From: Fidelibacterota bacterium
GTDB lineage: Bacteria; Marinisomatota; Marinisomatia; Marinisomatales; S15-B10
Length of the DNA stretch: 25,000 bases
NCBI GenBank assembly: GCA_002715465.1
Contig: PAYY01000004.1
Location: 1-25,000 of the forward strand
Direction of reading: 5' to 3'
In this document: positions 1 to 7,728 of the stretch, in pieces
Layout: every line of letters starts with the position of its first letter
Numbering within the stretch: the stretch's first letter is position 1
The notes under the pieces: model-generated
Database searches by the model: none
What the model was told of the DNA's origin: nothing
Seen by the model: only the letters and a program-made list of their open reading frames with translations
Position numbers and translations under genes: made by a program

Positions 1-719
1 CTTATTTAATTGAGGGTACAACAAATCCTATTACTCAGCTAATTCCTTCAATTTTACTTATGGCAGCTATAACAATATTTGTTGTTCTAGTTACTACAGC
101 AGTTAGAAAAATTCCTGTTCAGTATGCAAAGAGGGTTGTTGGAAGAAAGGTTTATGGAGGGCAATCGACTCATATACCTTTGAGAGTTAATACTGCTGGG
201 GTTATGCCTATTATATTTGCTCAATCTATCATGTTTCTTCCAAATACAATTGCTATGTTTTTTCAAAACAGTGAATTTATGCAAGGGGTTATGGTAGTTT
301 TTTCTCCTCAACATTGGTTTTATTGGACAGTTTTTGGGTTGGTAATTATTTTCTTCACTTATTTTTATACAGCGATCGCTTTCAATCCACAAGAAGTAGC
401 TGAAAATATGAAGAAGCATGGAGGATATATTCCAGGGGTTCGTCCTGGGAAAAAAACCTCGGAGTTTATAGATAACATTCTTAGCAAAGTCACACTTCCT
501 GGTTCCATATTTTTAGCTTTCATTGCTGTGTTTCCTTTCATTTTGATGAATACTGTAGATGTAGGCTATGATCTTGCTTCATTTTTTGGCGGTACTAGTC
601 TTTTAATCATTGTAGGTGTTGGTCTAGATACACTGAACCAAGTTGAGTCACATTTATTGATGCGTCACTATGATGGATTTTTGAATAAAGGTCGCATACG
701 TGGTAGGAGACGAAGTTAA
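1..719 (+). CDS. secY: Protein translocase subunit SecY (5' end missing)
   Basis: Membrane channel subunit of the Sec translocon, which moves unfolded proteins across and into the inner membrane with SecE, SecG and SecA. The reading frame is already open at base 3, so the gene starts upstream of the window; about 238 C-terminal residues are visible, roughly half of a normal SecY of some 440. Recognisable family stretches are GRKVYGGQSTHIPLRVN followed by AGVMPIIFAQS, and NPQEVAENMKKHGGYIPGVRPG, the cytosolic loop and helix that contact SecA and the ribosome. Several hydrophobic membrane segments follow, and the tail is basic (GRIRGRRRS). The stop lies 2 bases before the preferred start of map. 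Position at the head of a spc/alpha ribosomal cluster is the normal place for secY. Confidence 0.97.
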   Translation, partial: YLIEGTTNPITQLIPSILLMAAITIFVVLVTTAVRKIPVQYAKRVVGRKVYGGQSTHIPLRVNTAGVMPIIFAQSIMFLPNTIAMFFQNSEFMQGVMVVFSPQHWFYWTVFGLVIIFFTYFYTAIAFNPQEVAENMKKHGGYIPGVRPGKKTSEFIDNILSKVTLPGSIFLAFIAVFPFILMNTVDVGYDLASFFGGTSLLIIVGVGLDTLNQVESHLLMRHYDGFLNKGRIRGRRRS

Positions 720-720
720 A

Positions 721-1500
721 GTGGTAAATATACGTAGTTCTAAAGAAGTAGAAAAAATTCGTGAGAGTGGTAGAATTGTTTTTGAAACACTTTCAGCCAT
801 TGCAGACCATATTTTATTAGAAAAAAATGGGGAGGATCTTGATAAATTTGCGGAAGATTTTATACGTTCTCAAGGTGGGCAACCTGCATTTAAAGGTTAT
901 ATGGGATTCCCTTCAAGCTTATGTATATCAATTAATGATGAAGTAGTTCATGGAATTCCTAATGATAGAAAGTTTAAACAAGGAGATATTGTTAGTATCG
1001 ACTGTGGAGTTTTAAAAGATAGTTATTATGCTGATAGTGCTAGAACTTATGCCATTAATAATATTTCAGATGAAGTGGAGGATTTAATGCAAGTAACTCA
1101 GCATGCTCTTTCTTTAGGCGTTAACCAAGCATTTGCTGGTAATCATGTGTCAGATATTGGTTACGCAATTCAATCCTATGTTGAGACTAAAGGTTTCTCT
1201 ATAGTTCGGGAATTGGTAGGACATGGTATTGGAACAGAATTGCATGAGGATCCTCAAATACCAAATTATGGTATTCCTGGAAAAGGTATTGAATTGAAAG
1301 AAGGTATGTGTATTGCAATAGAACCTATGGTGAATATGGGATCTGAAAATATTTTTACTAGAGAAGATGGCTGGACTATTTGTACTAGTGATGGAAAACC
1401 GTCTGCACATTTTGAACATACTGTAGTAGTCGGATTAGAAAGCGGAGAAATTCTTACAAATGGTATTTATGAAGAATCTAAAATTTTTGTTGAAGCCTAA
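721..1500 (+). CDS. map: Methionine aminopeptidase type I
   Basis: Cytosolic metalloprotease that removes the initiator methionine from new proteins. With the GTG at 721 the protein has 259 residues, and the five metal ligands fall at D94, D105, H168, E201 and E232. These are the E. coli ligands (97, 108, 171, 204, 235) shifted by exactly three, so the enzyme should be active. Family signatures seen are [33 protein letters not shown] and HFEHTVVV. An in-frame GTG at 700 would add seven residues inside secY, but a good Shine-Dalgarno TAGGAGA at 704-710 lies 10 bases before 721, so I chose 721. It follows secY directly and is most likely cotranscribed with it. Confidence 0.95.
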   Translation: MVNIRSSKEVEKIRESGRIVFETLSAIADHILLEKNGEDLDKFAEDFIRSQGGQPAFKGYMGFPSSLCISINDEVVHGIPNDRKFKQGDIVSIDCGVLKDSYYADSARTYAINNISDEVEDLMQVTQHALSLGVNQAFAGNHVSDIGYAIQSYVETKGFSIVRELVGHGIGTELHEDPQIPNYGIPGKGIELKEGMCIAIEPMVNMGSENIFTREDGWTICTSDGKPSAHFEHTVVVGLESGEILTNGIYEESKIFVEA

Positions 1501-1508
1501 GGATTATT

Positions 1509-1622
1509 ATGAAAGTTAGGGCTTCAGTAAGGAAAATATGTGATAAGTGCAAAATTATTCGAAGGAAAGGTGTAATTCGAGTAATATGTGTTAACCCTAA
1601 ACATAAACAAAGGCAAGGATAA
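1509..1622 (+). CDS. rpmJ: 50S ribosomal protein L36 (bL36)
   Basis: A 37-residue protein of the large ribosomal subunit. The sequence begins [14 protein letters not shown] and carries the zinc-ribbon pattern C11, C14, C27, H32, so this is the zinc-binding form. It is highly basic, as expected. It lies 8 bases after map and 2 bases before rpsM, the standard location. The AGGATTATT just upstream of the ATG provides a short Shine-Dalgarno. The infA gene that usually separates map from rpmJ in many bacteria is not present. Confidence 0.95.
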   Translation: MKVRASVRKICDKCKIIRRKGVIRVICVNPKHKQRQG

Positions 1623-1624
1623 TT

Positions 1625-2008
1625 ATGGCACGAATTTCTGGAGTGGATTTACCTCGTGAGAAAAAAATAGAATACTCTTTGTGCTATATATATGGCATTG
1701 GTAGAACTTCCGCATTAAAGTTAGTTGAAGACACTGGTGTTGATAGGAATGCTAGGGTAAAAGATTTGACAGAAGATCAGGTTTCATCTATACGTGAAGC
1801 GGTAGCTAAGATGCAAGTTGAAGGTGAGCTTAGAACAGAGAATACCATGAATGTCAAAAGACTCATGGATATTCGTTCGTATAGAGGCCTTCGACATCGT
1901 CGAGGTCTTCCTGTAAATGGTCAGAGGACAAAAACTAATGCTAGAACTCGAAAAGGAAGAAAACGAACTGTTGGTTTAGGTAAAAAAACTGTTGGTAAAA
2001 AAGGTTAA
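1625..2008 (+). CDS. rpsM: 30S ribosomal protein S13 (uS13)
   Basis: Head protein of the small subunit that contacts the P-site tRNA and forms bridges to the large subunit. 127 residues, with the N-terminal [10 protein letters not shown], the helix-hairpin region [10 protein letters not shown], the [20 protein letters not shown] signature and the basic tail [12 protein letters not shown] plus a Lys/Gly-rich extension. It starts 2 bases after rpmJ, with the Shine-Dalgarno-like AAGGAT inside the end of rpmJ, implying translational coupling. First gene of the classic alpha-operon order rpsM-rpsK-rpsD-rpoA-rplQ. Confidence 0.97.
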   Translation: MARISGVDLPREKKIEYSLCYIYGIGRTSALKLVEDTGVDRNARVKDLTEDQVSSIREAVAKMQVEGELRTENTMNVKRLMDIRSYRGLRHRRGLPVNGQRTKTNARTRKGRKRTVGLGKKTVGKKG

Positions 2009-2019
2009 TAAGGAGATTT

Positions 2020-2406
2020 ATGGCAACTCCCCAGCGTAAAAAAAAGAAGAAAGCTATTGTCTCAGATGAAGGCGTGGCTCATATAAAAGCAACATTTAAT
2101 AATACAAATATTACATTAACTGATTTAAATGGAAATGTAATTACGTGGTGTACTTCAGGTAGCTTAGGATTTAAAGGATCAAGAAAAAGCACCCCCTTTG
2201 CAGCTGGACAAGCAGCTGAAAAGGCTGCAAGAGAGGCCATTGATCTTGGTCTAAAGACTGTCAGAGTTGAGGTTAAAGGTCCAGGTGCGGGTCGTGAATC
2301 CGCGATAAGATCCTTAGGTGTTGCTGGTCTTCAAATTACAGCAATTAAAGATATTACTCCAATTCCACATAATGGATGTCGCCCTTCTAAGCGACGTAGA
2401 GTTTGA
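2020..2406 (+). CDS. rpsK: 30S ribosomal protein S11 (uS11)
   Basis: Small-subunit platform protein near the mRNA exit and the anti-Shine-Dalgarno end of 16S rRNA. 128 residues; family landmarks are the lysine-rich N-terminus, [46 protein letters not shown], and the C-terminal [14 protein letters not shown] clear Shine-Dalgarno AAGGAG lies at 2010-2015, 4 bases before the ATG. It sits between rpsM and rpsD in the alpha operon. Confidence 0.97.
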   Translation: MATPQRKKKKKAIVSDEGVAHIKATFNNTNITLTDLNGNVITWCTSGSLGFKGSRKSTPFAAGQAAEKAAREAIDLGLKTVRVEVKGPGAGRESAIRSLGVAGLQITAIKDITPIPHNGCRPSKRRRV

Positions 2407-2419
2407 GGTTTTAAGAGTT

Positions 2420-3037
2420 ATGGCACGATACATAGGACCTAAAGCGAAAATTGCTAGGAAGTTTGGAGAGAATATTTTTGGTAATCCAAAAATAGGGAAA
2501 ATTTTAGAGAAAAAAAATTATCTTCCTGGTCAGCATGGAATTAGTCGACGTAGAAGATCATCAAATTATGGAATGCAATTAAGGGAAAAGCAGAAAATCA
2601 AACATATGTATGGTTTACTCGAAAGACAGTTCAGAAAGTTTTTTCGAACAGCTGATAAAATGACTGGCGAAACTGGTTTGAACTTACTACAGTTACTTGA
2701 ACGTAGGCTTGACAATGTTGTTTTTAGGCTAGGTTTTGCTCCCACCAGAGCTGCAGCTAGACAGTTGGTAACTCATAAACATTTTATGGTTAATGGCAAG
2801 TCTGTAAATATCCCTTCATTTCTTGTTTGTGAAAGTGATAAGGTCAGTGTGAGGGAAAAAAGTAGAAAACTTTTAGTCATTCATGATTCTGTAAAAAAGG
2901 TGAGGGGTGATCTTGATTCCTCATGGCTTAATCTAGATAAAGCGTCACTGTCTGGCACAGTGACTAAGTTACCAGAAAAAGAAGATTTTGATTCAACCAT
3001 CACAGTACAGATGGTTGTGGAACTTTATTCAAAGTAG
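2420..3037 (+). CDS. rpsD: 30S ribosomal protein S4 (uS4)
   Basis: Primary 16S-binding protein that nucleates assembly of the 30S body; in many bacteria it also represses the alpha operon. The frame is open from 2318, but the true start is the ATG at 2420, giving MARYIGPKAKIARKFGENIF and 205 residues, the normal S4 length. The earlier codons overlap rpsK and do not resemble S4. The N-terminal zinc cysteines found in some S4 proteins are absent (zinc-independent type). The S4 RNA-binding domain is visible in the middle: RRLDNVVFRLGFAPTRAAARQLVTHKHFMVNG. The spacing to rpsK is 13 bases. Confidence 0.96.
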   Translation: MARYIGPKAKIARKFGENIFGNPKIGKILEKKNYLPGQHGISRRRRSSNYGMQLREKQKIKHMYGLLERQFRKFFRTADKMTGETGLNLLQLLERRLDNVVFRLGFAPTRAAARQLVTHKHFMVNGKSVNIPSFLVCESDKVSVREKSRKLLVIHDSVKKVRGDLDSSWLNLDKASLSGTVTKLPEKEDFDSTITVQMVVELYSK

Positions 3038-3057
3038 TCTGAGAAAGGACAAATAAT

Positions 3058-4035
3058 ATGCCATCTAATAACGGTGAATTGAAATTTAAGATTGATAAGA
3101 AATCACTTACAGATGATTTTGGTAGTTTTACTCTTGAACCTCTTGATAGGGGAGCTGGGATTACAGTTGGGAATGCAATGAGACGCGTATTAATGACAGC
3201 TATACCAGGTGCGGCTATTAATTCTGTGAAAATTGATGGGGTTCTTCATGAATATGCTTCTCTTGAAGGTGTAACTGAAGATGTGGCAGATATAATCCAA
3301 AATTTGAAGTTAGTTCGATTCAAACTTAATGATTCTAAACCTGATAAAATTCAAATCAGCTTCAATGGTAAAGGAAAGTTTACAGCAAAAGATATTGATA
3401 TTGCATCACAGCAATATGATGTCATGAATCCAGAGTTGGTTATTGCTACTTTGAATGAAAATGCTAATTTCACTATTGAACTTCAACTTACTGTTGGTAA
3501 AGGTTACGTTGATGCAGATAGCCATCAAAGAATAGATGCTCCAATTGGGACAGTGTATATAGATTCAATTTTTAATCCTGTTACTCGTGTAACTTATGAT
3601 GTGGATCCTGTTTCTTCAGCAAAGGAAAGTTTAGAGCGTCTTACTCTTCATGTAAATACAGATGGGACAATATCTCCAATTAATTCAATTAGTTTTGCTG
3701 CAAAAATATTATCAAGATATTTTAACGTATTTAAAATTTCTGATAATGAACCAATTCTTGAAGTTGCTGAAGATATTGATGAAGAAGCACTAAGAATTAG
3801 AGATATTCTTCAAAGATCTATAGATGAAATGGAACTTTCAGTAAGAAGCCATAATTGTTTGAAAGCAGCTGGTATTGATACAATCATGGATTTAGTATCA
3901 AAAAAGGAAAATCAGATGTTGAAGTACAAAAACTTTGGTAGAAAATCACTTTCTGAATTAATTGAGAAACTTGATGAAATGCAATTATCTTTTGGCATGG
4001 ATGTAGATAAGTACTTTTTAGAAACAGGAAGTTAA
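3058..4035 (+). CDS. rpoA: DNA-directed RNA polymerase subunit alpha
   Basis: The alpha subunit dimer scaffolds RNA polymerase assembly, and its C-terminal domain binds UP elements and activators. 325 residues. The N-terminal dimerisation domain shows FTLEPLDRGAGITVGNAMRRVL and GAAINSVKIDGVLHEY. The C-terminal domain, from about residue 245, shows ELSVRSHNCLKAAGI. R263 there matches the DNA-contacting R265 of E. coli, followed by NFGRKSLSELIEKL. The Shine-Dalgarno GAAAGGA sits about 9 bases before the ATG. Part of the alpha operon between rpsD and rplQ. Confidence 0.97.
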   Translation: MPSNNGELKFKIDKKSLTDDFGSFTLEPLDRGAGITVGNAMRRVLMTAIPGAAINSVKIDGVLHEYASLEGVTEDVADIIQNLKLVRFKLNDSKPDKIQISFNGKGKFTAKDIDIASQQYDVMNPELVIATLNENANFTIELQLTVGKGYVDADSHQRIDAPIGTVYIDSIFNPVTRVTYDVDPVSSAKESLERLTLHVNTDGTISPINSISFAAKILSRYFNVFKISDNEPILEVAEDIDEEALRIRDILQRSIDEMELSVRSHNCLKAAGIDTIMDLVSKKENQMLKYKNFGRKSLSELIEKLDEMQLSFGMDVDKYFLETGS

Positions 4036-4043
4036 ACTAGTAT

Positions 4044-4460
4044 ATGAAACACCAGAAGCGCATCAAGAAACTAGGCCGAAATGCTAGTCATAGAAAGGCT
4101 ACTCTGGCCAATCTTGCATCTGCGCTTATTGAACATAAGCGAATTAAGACAACTCATGCTAAAGCAAAAGCTGCGCAACAATTTTTAGAGCCGCTTGTCA
4201 CAAAAGCTCGTAGAGGAACTCTGCATGACAGACGAATTATTTTAAAGAAAATTCCTAGGCCAGATATAGTGCAAATTCTTTTTAATGATATCGCGCCTAA
4301 ATTTATTGATCGTCATGGTGGCTATACTCGTGTTACTAAACTTGGATTTAGAGATAATGATAGCGCATCTGTTTCTTTGCTAGAATTTGTTGACTTCATT
4401 GATTTAGATTCAAATTCTGATGAGAATGATAAATCAAAAAAGACTAAGTCTAAAGAATAA
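4044..4460 (+). CDS. rplQ: 50S ribosomal protein L17 (bL17)
   Basis: Large-subunit protein near the peptide exit tunnel. 138 residues. The conserved part is KLGRNASHRKATLANLASALIEHKRIKTT, then AKAAQQFLEPLVTKAR and GGYTRVTKLGFRDNDSASVSLLEFV. After about residue 118 comes a hydrophilic tail rich in Asp, Ser and Lys that is not part of the core fold; such tails vary between phyla. Last gene of the alpha operon. A terminator-like hairpin follows about 47 bases after the stop. Confidence 0.96.
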   Translation: MKHQKRIKKLGRNASHRKATLANLASALIEHKRIKTTHAKAKAAQQFLEPLVTKARRGTLHDRRIILKKIPRPDIVQILFNDIAPKFIDRHGGYTRVTKLGFRDNDSASVSLLEFVDFIDLDSNSDENDKSKKTKSKE

Positions 4461-4494
4461 TCTAAATCTTTAACCTATTAAGAAAAAATTTCTA

Positions 4495-5667
4495 ATGATC
4501 AGATTTAAGAAGGCAACTTGGATGGTTGCCTTCTTTGTTTTCTTAGGAAACTTCCTTTATCCTGACAATTCCTTATCTAAGCTTAATTTTAGAGCTCTTT
4601 GGGTTGTAAGAAACTCTATGATTAATCGTGAAGAAATTGATAAAGCTCTCCAATTTGCAAAAAATAATAAATTCAATCATGTATTTCTTCAAGTTAGAGG
4701 TCGTGGAGATGCTTTATACAATAGTCAATTTGCAGTTAGATCTCAATTAATAAAAAATTCAAAATTCGACCCTCTTGAATATGCTATACAAAAAGGACAT
4801 TCTTTAGATCTAAAGGTACATGCTTGGATTAATGTTCTTCTAGCTTGGACATCTAATAAATTACCAAACAATGATAATCATATAATAGTTTCTTCCCCCG
4901 CATGGATAGACCAAAGTTTTTTCAATAAAAGAACACTTTCCGGGGATTTAATTTTTCCTAAAGATAAAAATTTGCCTAAATATTTATCTCCATCACATCC
5001 AGGTGTTCGGAAGCATTTAATGAATATTTTAGAAGAGATTATTACAGTTTATGACTTAGATGGGGTACATCTTGATTATATTAGATATGCTGATTCTGAT
5101 TTCGGCTACAATATGTCAGCAAGAATAATGTTTGAAGAACAATATGGAATTGACCCATTAAGGCTTGTAATTGATAATGACAATGATTTTAGTAACAAAA
5201 AAGCTTTTGAAAGCAAAAAGATGCTTTTAGCTTGGGGTAACTATAGACGTAATGCTATTACAAATATAATTAAGTCGTTTAATTCACTTATCCTTAATCG
5301 CAGGCCAGAATGTATACTTTCTGCTGCTGTTAAACCAAATCCTAATGAGGCTTACAATAGGTTTTTTCAAGAATGGGATCTCTGGTTATCTGAAGGCCTT
5401 ATTGATTATGCAGTGCCAATGAATTATGCAATTGACTCCCAAGATTTTATTTATCAAATAAATAGTATTAGAGAAAAACTTTCTCCTAAGTATTGGCCTG
5501 GAATTATAATGGGTATTGCAGCATATAATCAGGAAGTAATTCAAACTCGTGATAAGATAAGATTTAGTAGGACTCAAGGGATATCTGGTGTAGCTATTTT
5601 TTCTTATGATGCTCATAAAGAGAATACAAAACTTTTTTTACCTATTGGAGAAGAACTCGGGAAGTAA
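4495..5667 (+). CDS. Exported GHL10/DUF187-type glycosidase-like protein
   Basis: Predicted exported protein of the glycosyl hydrolase-like 10 (DUF187, YngK-like) family, TIM-barrel proteins thought to act on polysaccharide or peptidoglycan; the substrate is unknown. 390 residues. N-terminal signal peptide: basic RFKK, a hydrophobic run WMVAFFVFLGNFLY, then a polar stretch near residue 25. Family landmarks are FRALWVVRNS at the domain start, FLQVRGRGDALYNS, LKVHAWINVLLAW, the hallmark DGVHLDYIRY at residues 189-198 with acidic D194, and YAVPMNYA near the end. The start is uncertain: ATG 4495 has no good Shine-Dalgarno and ATG 4522 lies in the loop of a terminator-like hairpin. I prefer 4495 because it supplies the positive n-region. 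Probably monocistronic. Confidence 0.85.
   Translation: MIRFKKATWMVAFFVFLGNFLYPDNSLSKLNFRALWVVRNSMINREEIDKALQFAKNNKFNHVFLQVRGRGDALYNSQFAVRSQLIKNSKFDPLEYAIQKGHSLDLKVHAWINVLLAWTSNKLPNNDNHIIVSSPAWIDQSFFNKRTLSGDLIFPKDKNLPKYLSPSHPGVRKHLMNILEEIITVYDLDGVHLDYIRYADSDFGYNMSARIMFEEQYGIDPLRLVIDNDNDFSNKKAFESKKMLLAWGNYRRNAITNIIKSFNSLILNRRPECILSAAVKPNPNEAYNRFFQEWDLWLSEGLIDYAVPMNYAIDSQDFIYQINSIREKLSPKYWPGIIMGIAAYNQEVIQTRDKIRFSRTQGISGVAIFSYDAHKENTKLFLPIGEELGK
4507..4544 (+). terminator. Terminator-like hairpin downstream of rplQ, inside the next gene's 5' end
   Basis: AAGAAGGCAAC (4507-4517) and its perfect complement GTTGCCTTCTT (4525-4535) form an 11-bp stem with the 7-base loop TTGGATG, followed by the T-rich TGTTTTCTT. 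This has the shape of a Rho-independent terminator for the ribosomal alpha operon, 47 bases after the rplQ stop. It also lies within the first codons of the GHL10-type gene, so it could act as an attenuator. The stem is seen directly; the function is inferred. Confidence 0.65.
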
Positions 5668-5833
5668 TCTTTACTTTTTAAAAAATAAGTCATAATGTGT
5701 CATTAATTGCCTGTCATTGTGTAAAGTATTTTACGTTAAAACTAAATTCCGGTTAATAAATGAAAGTCATTTGAATTCAAGAAGAGCATTTACTAAATTA
5801 GGTGAAATTATTTTATAGAAACTGGAGAGATCA

Positions 5834-6238
5834 TTGCAAAAATTGAAACTTTTTATTGGATTATGTTTATTTACCGTTAGTACTGTTTTTGCTAACCCAA
5901 AATATTTTAATCAAATCAAAAAAGCTGCTAAAGCTTACCGTGTTGATGCATCTCTTGATAAAATGAAAATTATTCCAGACTCTGATGGGAAAGAGTCTTT
6001 TCATCTTACTCTTTCTAGTAATCGAAATAATTTTGAAATGGTAATGCTTGTAGGGTATATAGCTGCTGGGCAAGCAATGAAATCAGGTGTTGAACCAGCG
6101 GCTTTTTTTGTAACTGTAGATGTGCCTTTGGGAGAAGGATTTAGACTTGTCACTACCGCTTCCAAAGATGATTTGAAAAAACTGTTGAAAGGTGAAATTA
6201 ATACCGCACAGTTTGTTCGAAAAATAAAGTACATTTAA
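5834..6238 (+). CDS. Secreted protein of unknown function
   Basis: 134 residues; I do not recognise a family. The N-terminus is a textbook signal peptide: KLK, a hydrophobic core LFIGLCLFTVSTV, and a VFA-NP signal peptidase I site near residue 21. The mature part of about 113 residues is small and mixed in charge. It has a hydrophobic patch MVMLVGYIAAGQAM and then VTVDVPLGEGFRLVTTAS before an amphipathic, lysine-rich C-terminus. The start codon is TTG, chosen because GGAGAG at 5824-5829 is a good ribosome site and no ATG precedes the signal peptide. It lies 20 bases before the DUF350-like gene, in the same unit. A role in the cell envelope is inference only. Confidence 0.7.
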   Translation: MQKLKLFIGLCLFTVSTVFANPKYFNQIKKAAKAYRVDASLDKMKIIPDSDGKESFHLTLSSNRNNFEMVMLVGYIAAGQAMKSGVEPAAFFVTVDVPLGEGFRLVTTASKDDLKKLLKGEINTAQFVRKIKYI

Positions 6239-6258
6239 CCAAACTAAAGGGGAAGATT

Positions 6259-6498
6259 ATGGATTTTGATCCGTTTGGATGGCAATCAGTTTTCAATACT
6301 TACTTACGTGCTATTGGTTGGTCTATTGTAGCTGCGTTGGGGTTTTCTATTGGAATCGGACTTGCATTGAAAGTATTTGATTTGATGTCAACAGATATAG
6401 AAGAGTGGGAAGAGATTAAAAATGGTAATTTAGGAGTTGCTCTTATATTTATGACTCTTATAGCATCAGTAGCTTTTCTAATTCACAAGGTTCTTTAG
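6259..6498 (+). CDS. Small DUF350-like membrane protein
   Basis: 79 residues with two predicted membrane segments (about 16-38 and 57-77), joined by a polar loop KVFDLMSTDIEEWEEIKNGNLGVAL. The pattern hydrophobic helix, DL-T, acidic W-EI, GN-A followed by a second helix resembles one repeat of the DUF350/UPF0719 family, bacterial inner-membrane proteins of unknown biochemical function; the match is by eye. The strong Shine-Dalgarno AAGGGGAAG lies about 6 bases before the ATG. It follows the secreted protein by 20 bases, and a strong terminator lies about 47 bases after its stop, so the two genes appear to form one short transcription unit. Confidence 0.65.
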   Translation: MDFDPFGWQSVFNTYLRAIGWSIVAALGFSIGIGLALKVFDLMSTDIEEWEEIKNGNLGVALIFMTLIASVAFLIHKVL

Positions 6499-6545
6499 TA
6501 AAAGATCAACTCTCTAGTTCTTGATATTTATAGAAACCCAATTTT

Positions 6546-6578
6546 AAAGCGGGCTAAGGCCCGCTTTTTTGGTTTTTT
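6546..6578 (+). terminator. Rho-independent terminator
   Basis: AAAGCGGGC and GCCCGCTTT form a perfect 9-bp stem with loop TAAG (6546-6567), followed by TTT, GG and a run of eight T. The strongest terminator in the window. It ends the secreted-protein/DUF350-like unit and separates it from efp. Confidence 0.93.
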
Positions 6579-6604
6579 TTGTAAAATTTTTATTCAACAA
6601 CAGA

Positions 6605-6633
6605 TTGTATAAAGCTAGTTGAGACCTTAAATT
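6605..6633 (+). promoter_or_regulatory. Possible sigma-70-type promoter for efp
   Basis: TTGTAT at 6605-6610 and TAAATT at 6628-6633 are separated by 17 bases, each matching four of six consensus positions. It lies after the strong terminator and before efp, where a promoter is needed, but in AT-rich DNA such matches arise by chance. Confidence 0.25.
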
Positions 6634-6658
6634 TTTTACTAACTTTCTAGATTAACCA

Positions 6659-7219
6659 TTGGCAACAACCGCAGATATACGTACTGGACTTGTAATAGAA
6701 TACAAAGGCCACCGTATGAAAATTGTAGAATTTCTTCATGTGAAACCTGGAAAAGGTGGTGCTTTTATTCGAACAAAGTTGAAAAATATTGTTTCCGGGC
6801 AAGTCATGGATGTGACCTTTCGTGCTGGGGAAAAACTTTCTATAATTAGATTAGAAAGTCATAGTATGCAATATTTGTATTTAGAGAATGAGTCTTTTGT
6901 TTTTATGAATAATGAATCTTATGAACAGATTTATGTTTCAAAGGATTTGATCGCTGATCAAATGATCCTTCTTAAGGAAGGCACTTTTGTGAATGTAAAT
7001 TTAGTTGGTGATGAAGTTATCGATATTACTCCTCCACTTTTTGTTGAACTTGAAGTGATTGAGACTGAACCAGGATTACGCGGTAACACTGCCACAGGAG
7101 CATCAAAATCTGCGAAAGTTGAAACAGGATATACTGTTAGCGTACCATTATTTATTAATATTGGAGATAGAATAAAAATAGATACAAGAACTAGGGAGTA
7201 TGTTGAGAGGGTTAAATGA
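6659..7219 (+). CDS. efp: Elongation factor P
   Basis: Translation factor that binds between the P and E sites and relieves stalling at consecutive prolines. 186 residues with the usual three beta-barrel domains. The N-terminus reads [11 protein letters not shown], typical of the family, and the conserved loop KPGKGGAF holds K32, equivalent to the residue modified in E. coli EF-P. No epmA or epmB is in this window, so the modification cannot be judged. The C-terminus [18 protein letters not shown] is canonical. The start is TTG: an in-frame TAA ends at 6655 and no other start is available before residue 20, and no Shine-Dalgarno is visible. The end overlaps the proposed start of accB by 20 bases, an arrangement shared with efp-accB-accC clusters elsewhere. 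Confidence 0.95.
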   Translation: MATTADIRTGLVIEYKGHRMKIVEFLHVKPGKGGAFIRTKLKNIVSGQVMDVTFRAGEKLSIIRLESHSMQYLYLENESFVFMNNESYEQIYVSKDLIADQMILLKEGTFVNVNLVGDEVIDITPPLFVELEVIETEPGLRGNTATGASKSAKVETGYTVSVPLFINIGDRIKIDTRTREYVERVK

Positions 7220-7685
7220 TATTTTCGAAAGTTGGCAATCAAGGTTGCGGACTATTATAGATATTCTTGAAACTAGTGAAGTTAATGAGATTGAAGTTAG
7301 TTTTTTTGGCCGAAAAATTAGAGTTTCTAAGGGTTCTAAGATTGGATCGGTTCAAACTCCTGCTCAAGTTCAAAGTGTTGCTGATAGCCCAATTTTACCT
7401 CAAGAGAATAAAGCCGAACAAACTACACAGAAGGAAGTTCTACCTGGCAGTGAAATAAAATCACCAATGGTAGGTACTTTTTATCGTTCGCCATCCCCTG
7501 AATCTCCTCCCTTTGTTAATGAAGGAGACAGTATATCATCAGGACAAGTAATATGTATTATAGAAGCCATGAAAATCATGAATGAGATTGAATCTGATGC
7601 TTCAGGTCGAATTACAAAAATTAATGCTAATGATGGGGATGCAATTGAGTATGGACAGCCACTTTTCTACATTGATCCGGATTAA
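7200..7685 (+). CDS. accB: Biotin carboxyl carrier protein of acetyl-CoA carboxylase
   Basis: Carries the biotin that shuttles carboxylate from biotin carboxylase to the carboxyltransferase, the first step of fatty-acid synthesis. 161 residues. The N-terminal part shows [20 protein letters not shown], then a flexible linker rich in Gln, Pro and Ser. The biotinyl domain begins near residue 83 with [20 protein letters not shown], and EAMKIMNEI holds the biotinyl lysine K125. The start is not firm: ATG 7200 overlaps efp and is used here; a TTG at 7245 would shorten the protein by 15 residues and fits typical AccB N-termini. accC follows after 43 bases. Confidence 0.93.
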   Translation: MLRGLNDIFESWQSRLRTIIDILETSEVNEIEVSFFGRKIRVSKGSKIGSVQTPAQVQSVADSPILPQENKAEQTTQKEVLPGSEIKSPMVGTFYRSPSPESPPFVNEGDSISSGQVICIIEAMKIMNEIESDASGRITKINANDGDAIEYGQPLFYIDPD

Positions 7686-7728
7686 TTAAGTATGTTTAAT
7701 TTTTCTATTACTCATTTTTTTGTTTATT

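Noticed and set aside
87..419. 110-codon open frame on the minus strand inside secY
   Set aside because: It lies wholly opposite the conserved SecY sequence, has no ribosome site and encodes a low-complexity protein; a shadow of the secY codons.
700..720. GTG at 700 as the map start
   Set aside because: It adds seven residues not matching family N-termini and lies before the Shine-Dalgarno at 704-710, which serves GTG 721; metal-ligand spacing also fits 721 well.
5721..5734. GTAAA-GTAT-TTTAC palindrome in the gap before the secreted protein
   Set aside because: Five AT-rich pairs are expected by chance in such DNA and no second copy was found; I see no clear promoter or operator here.
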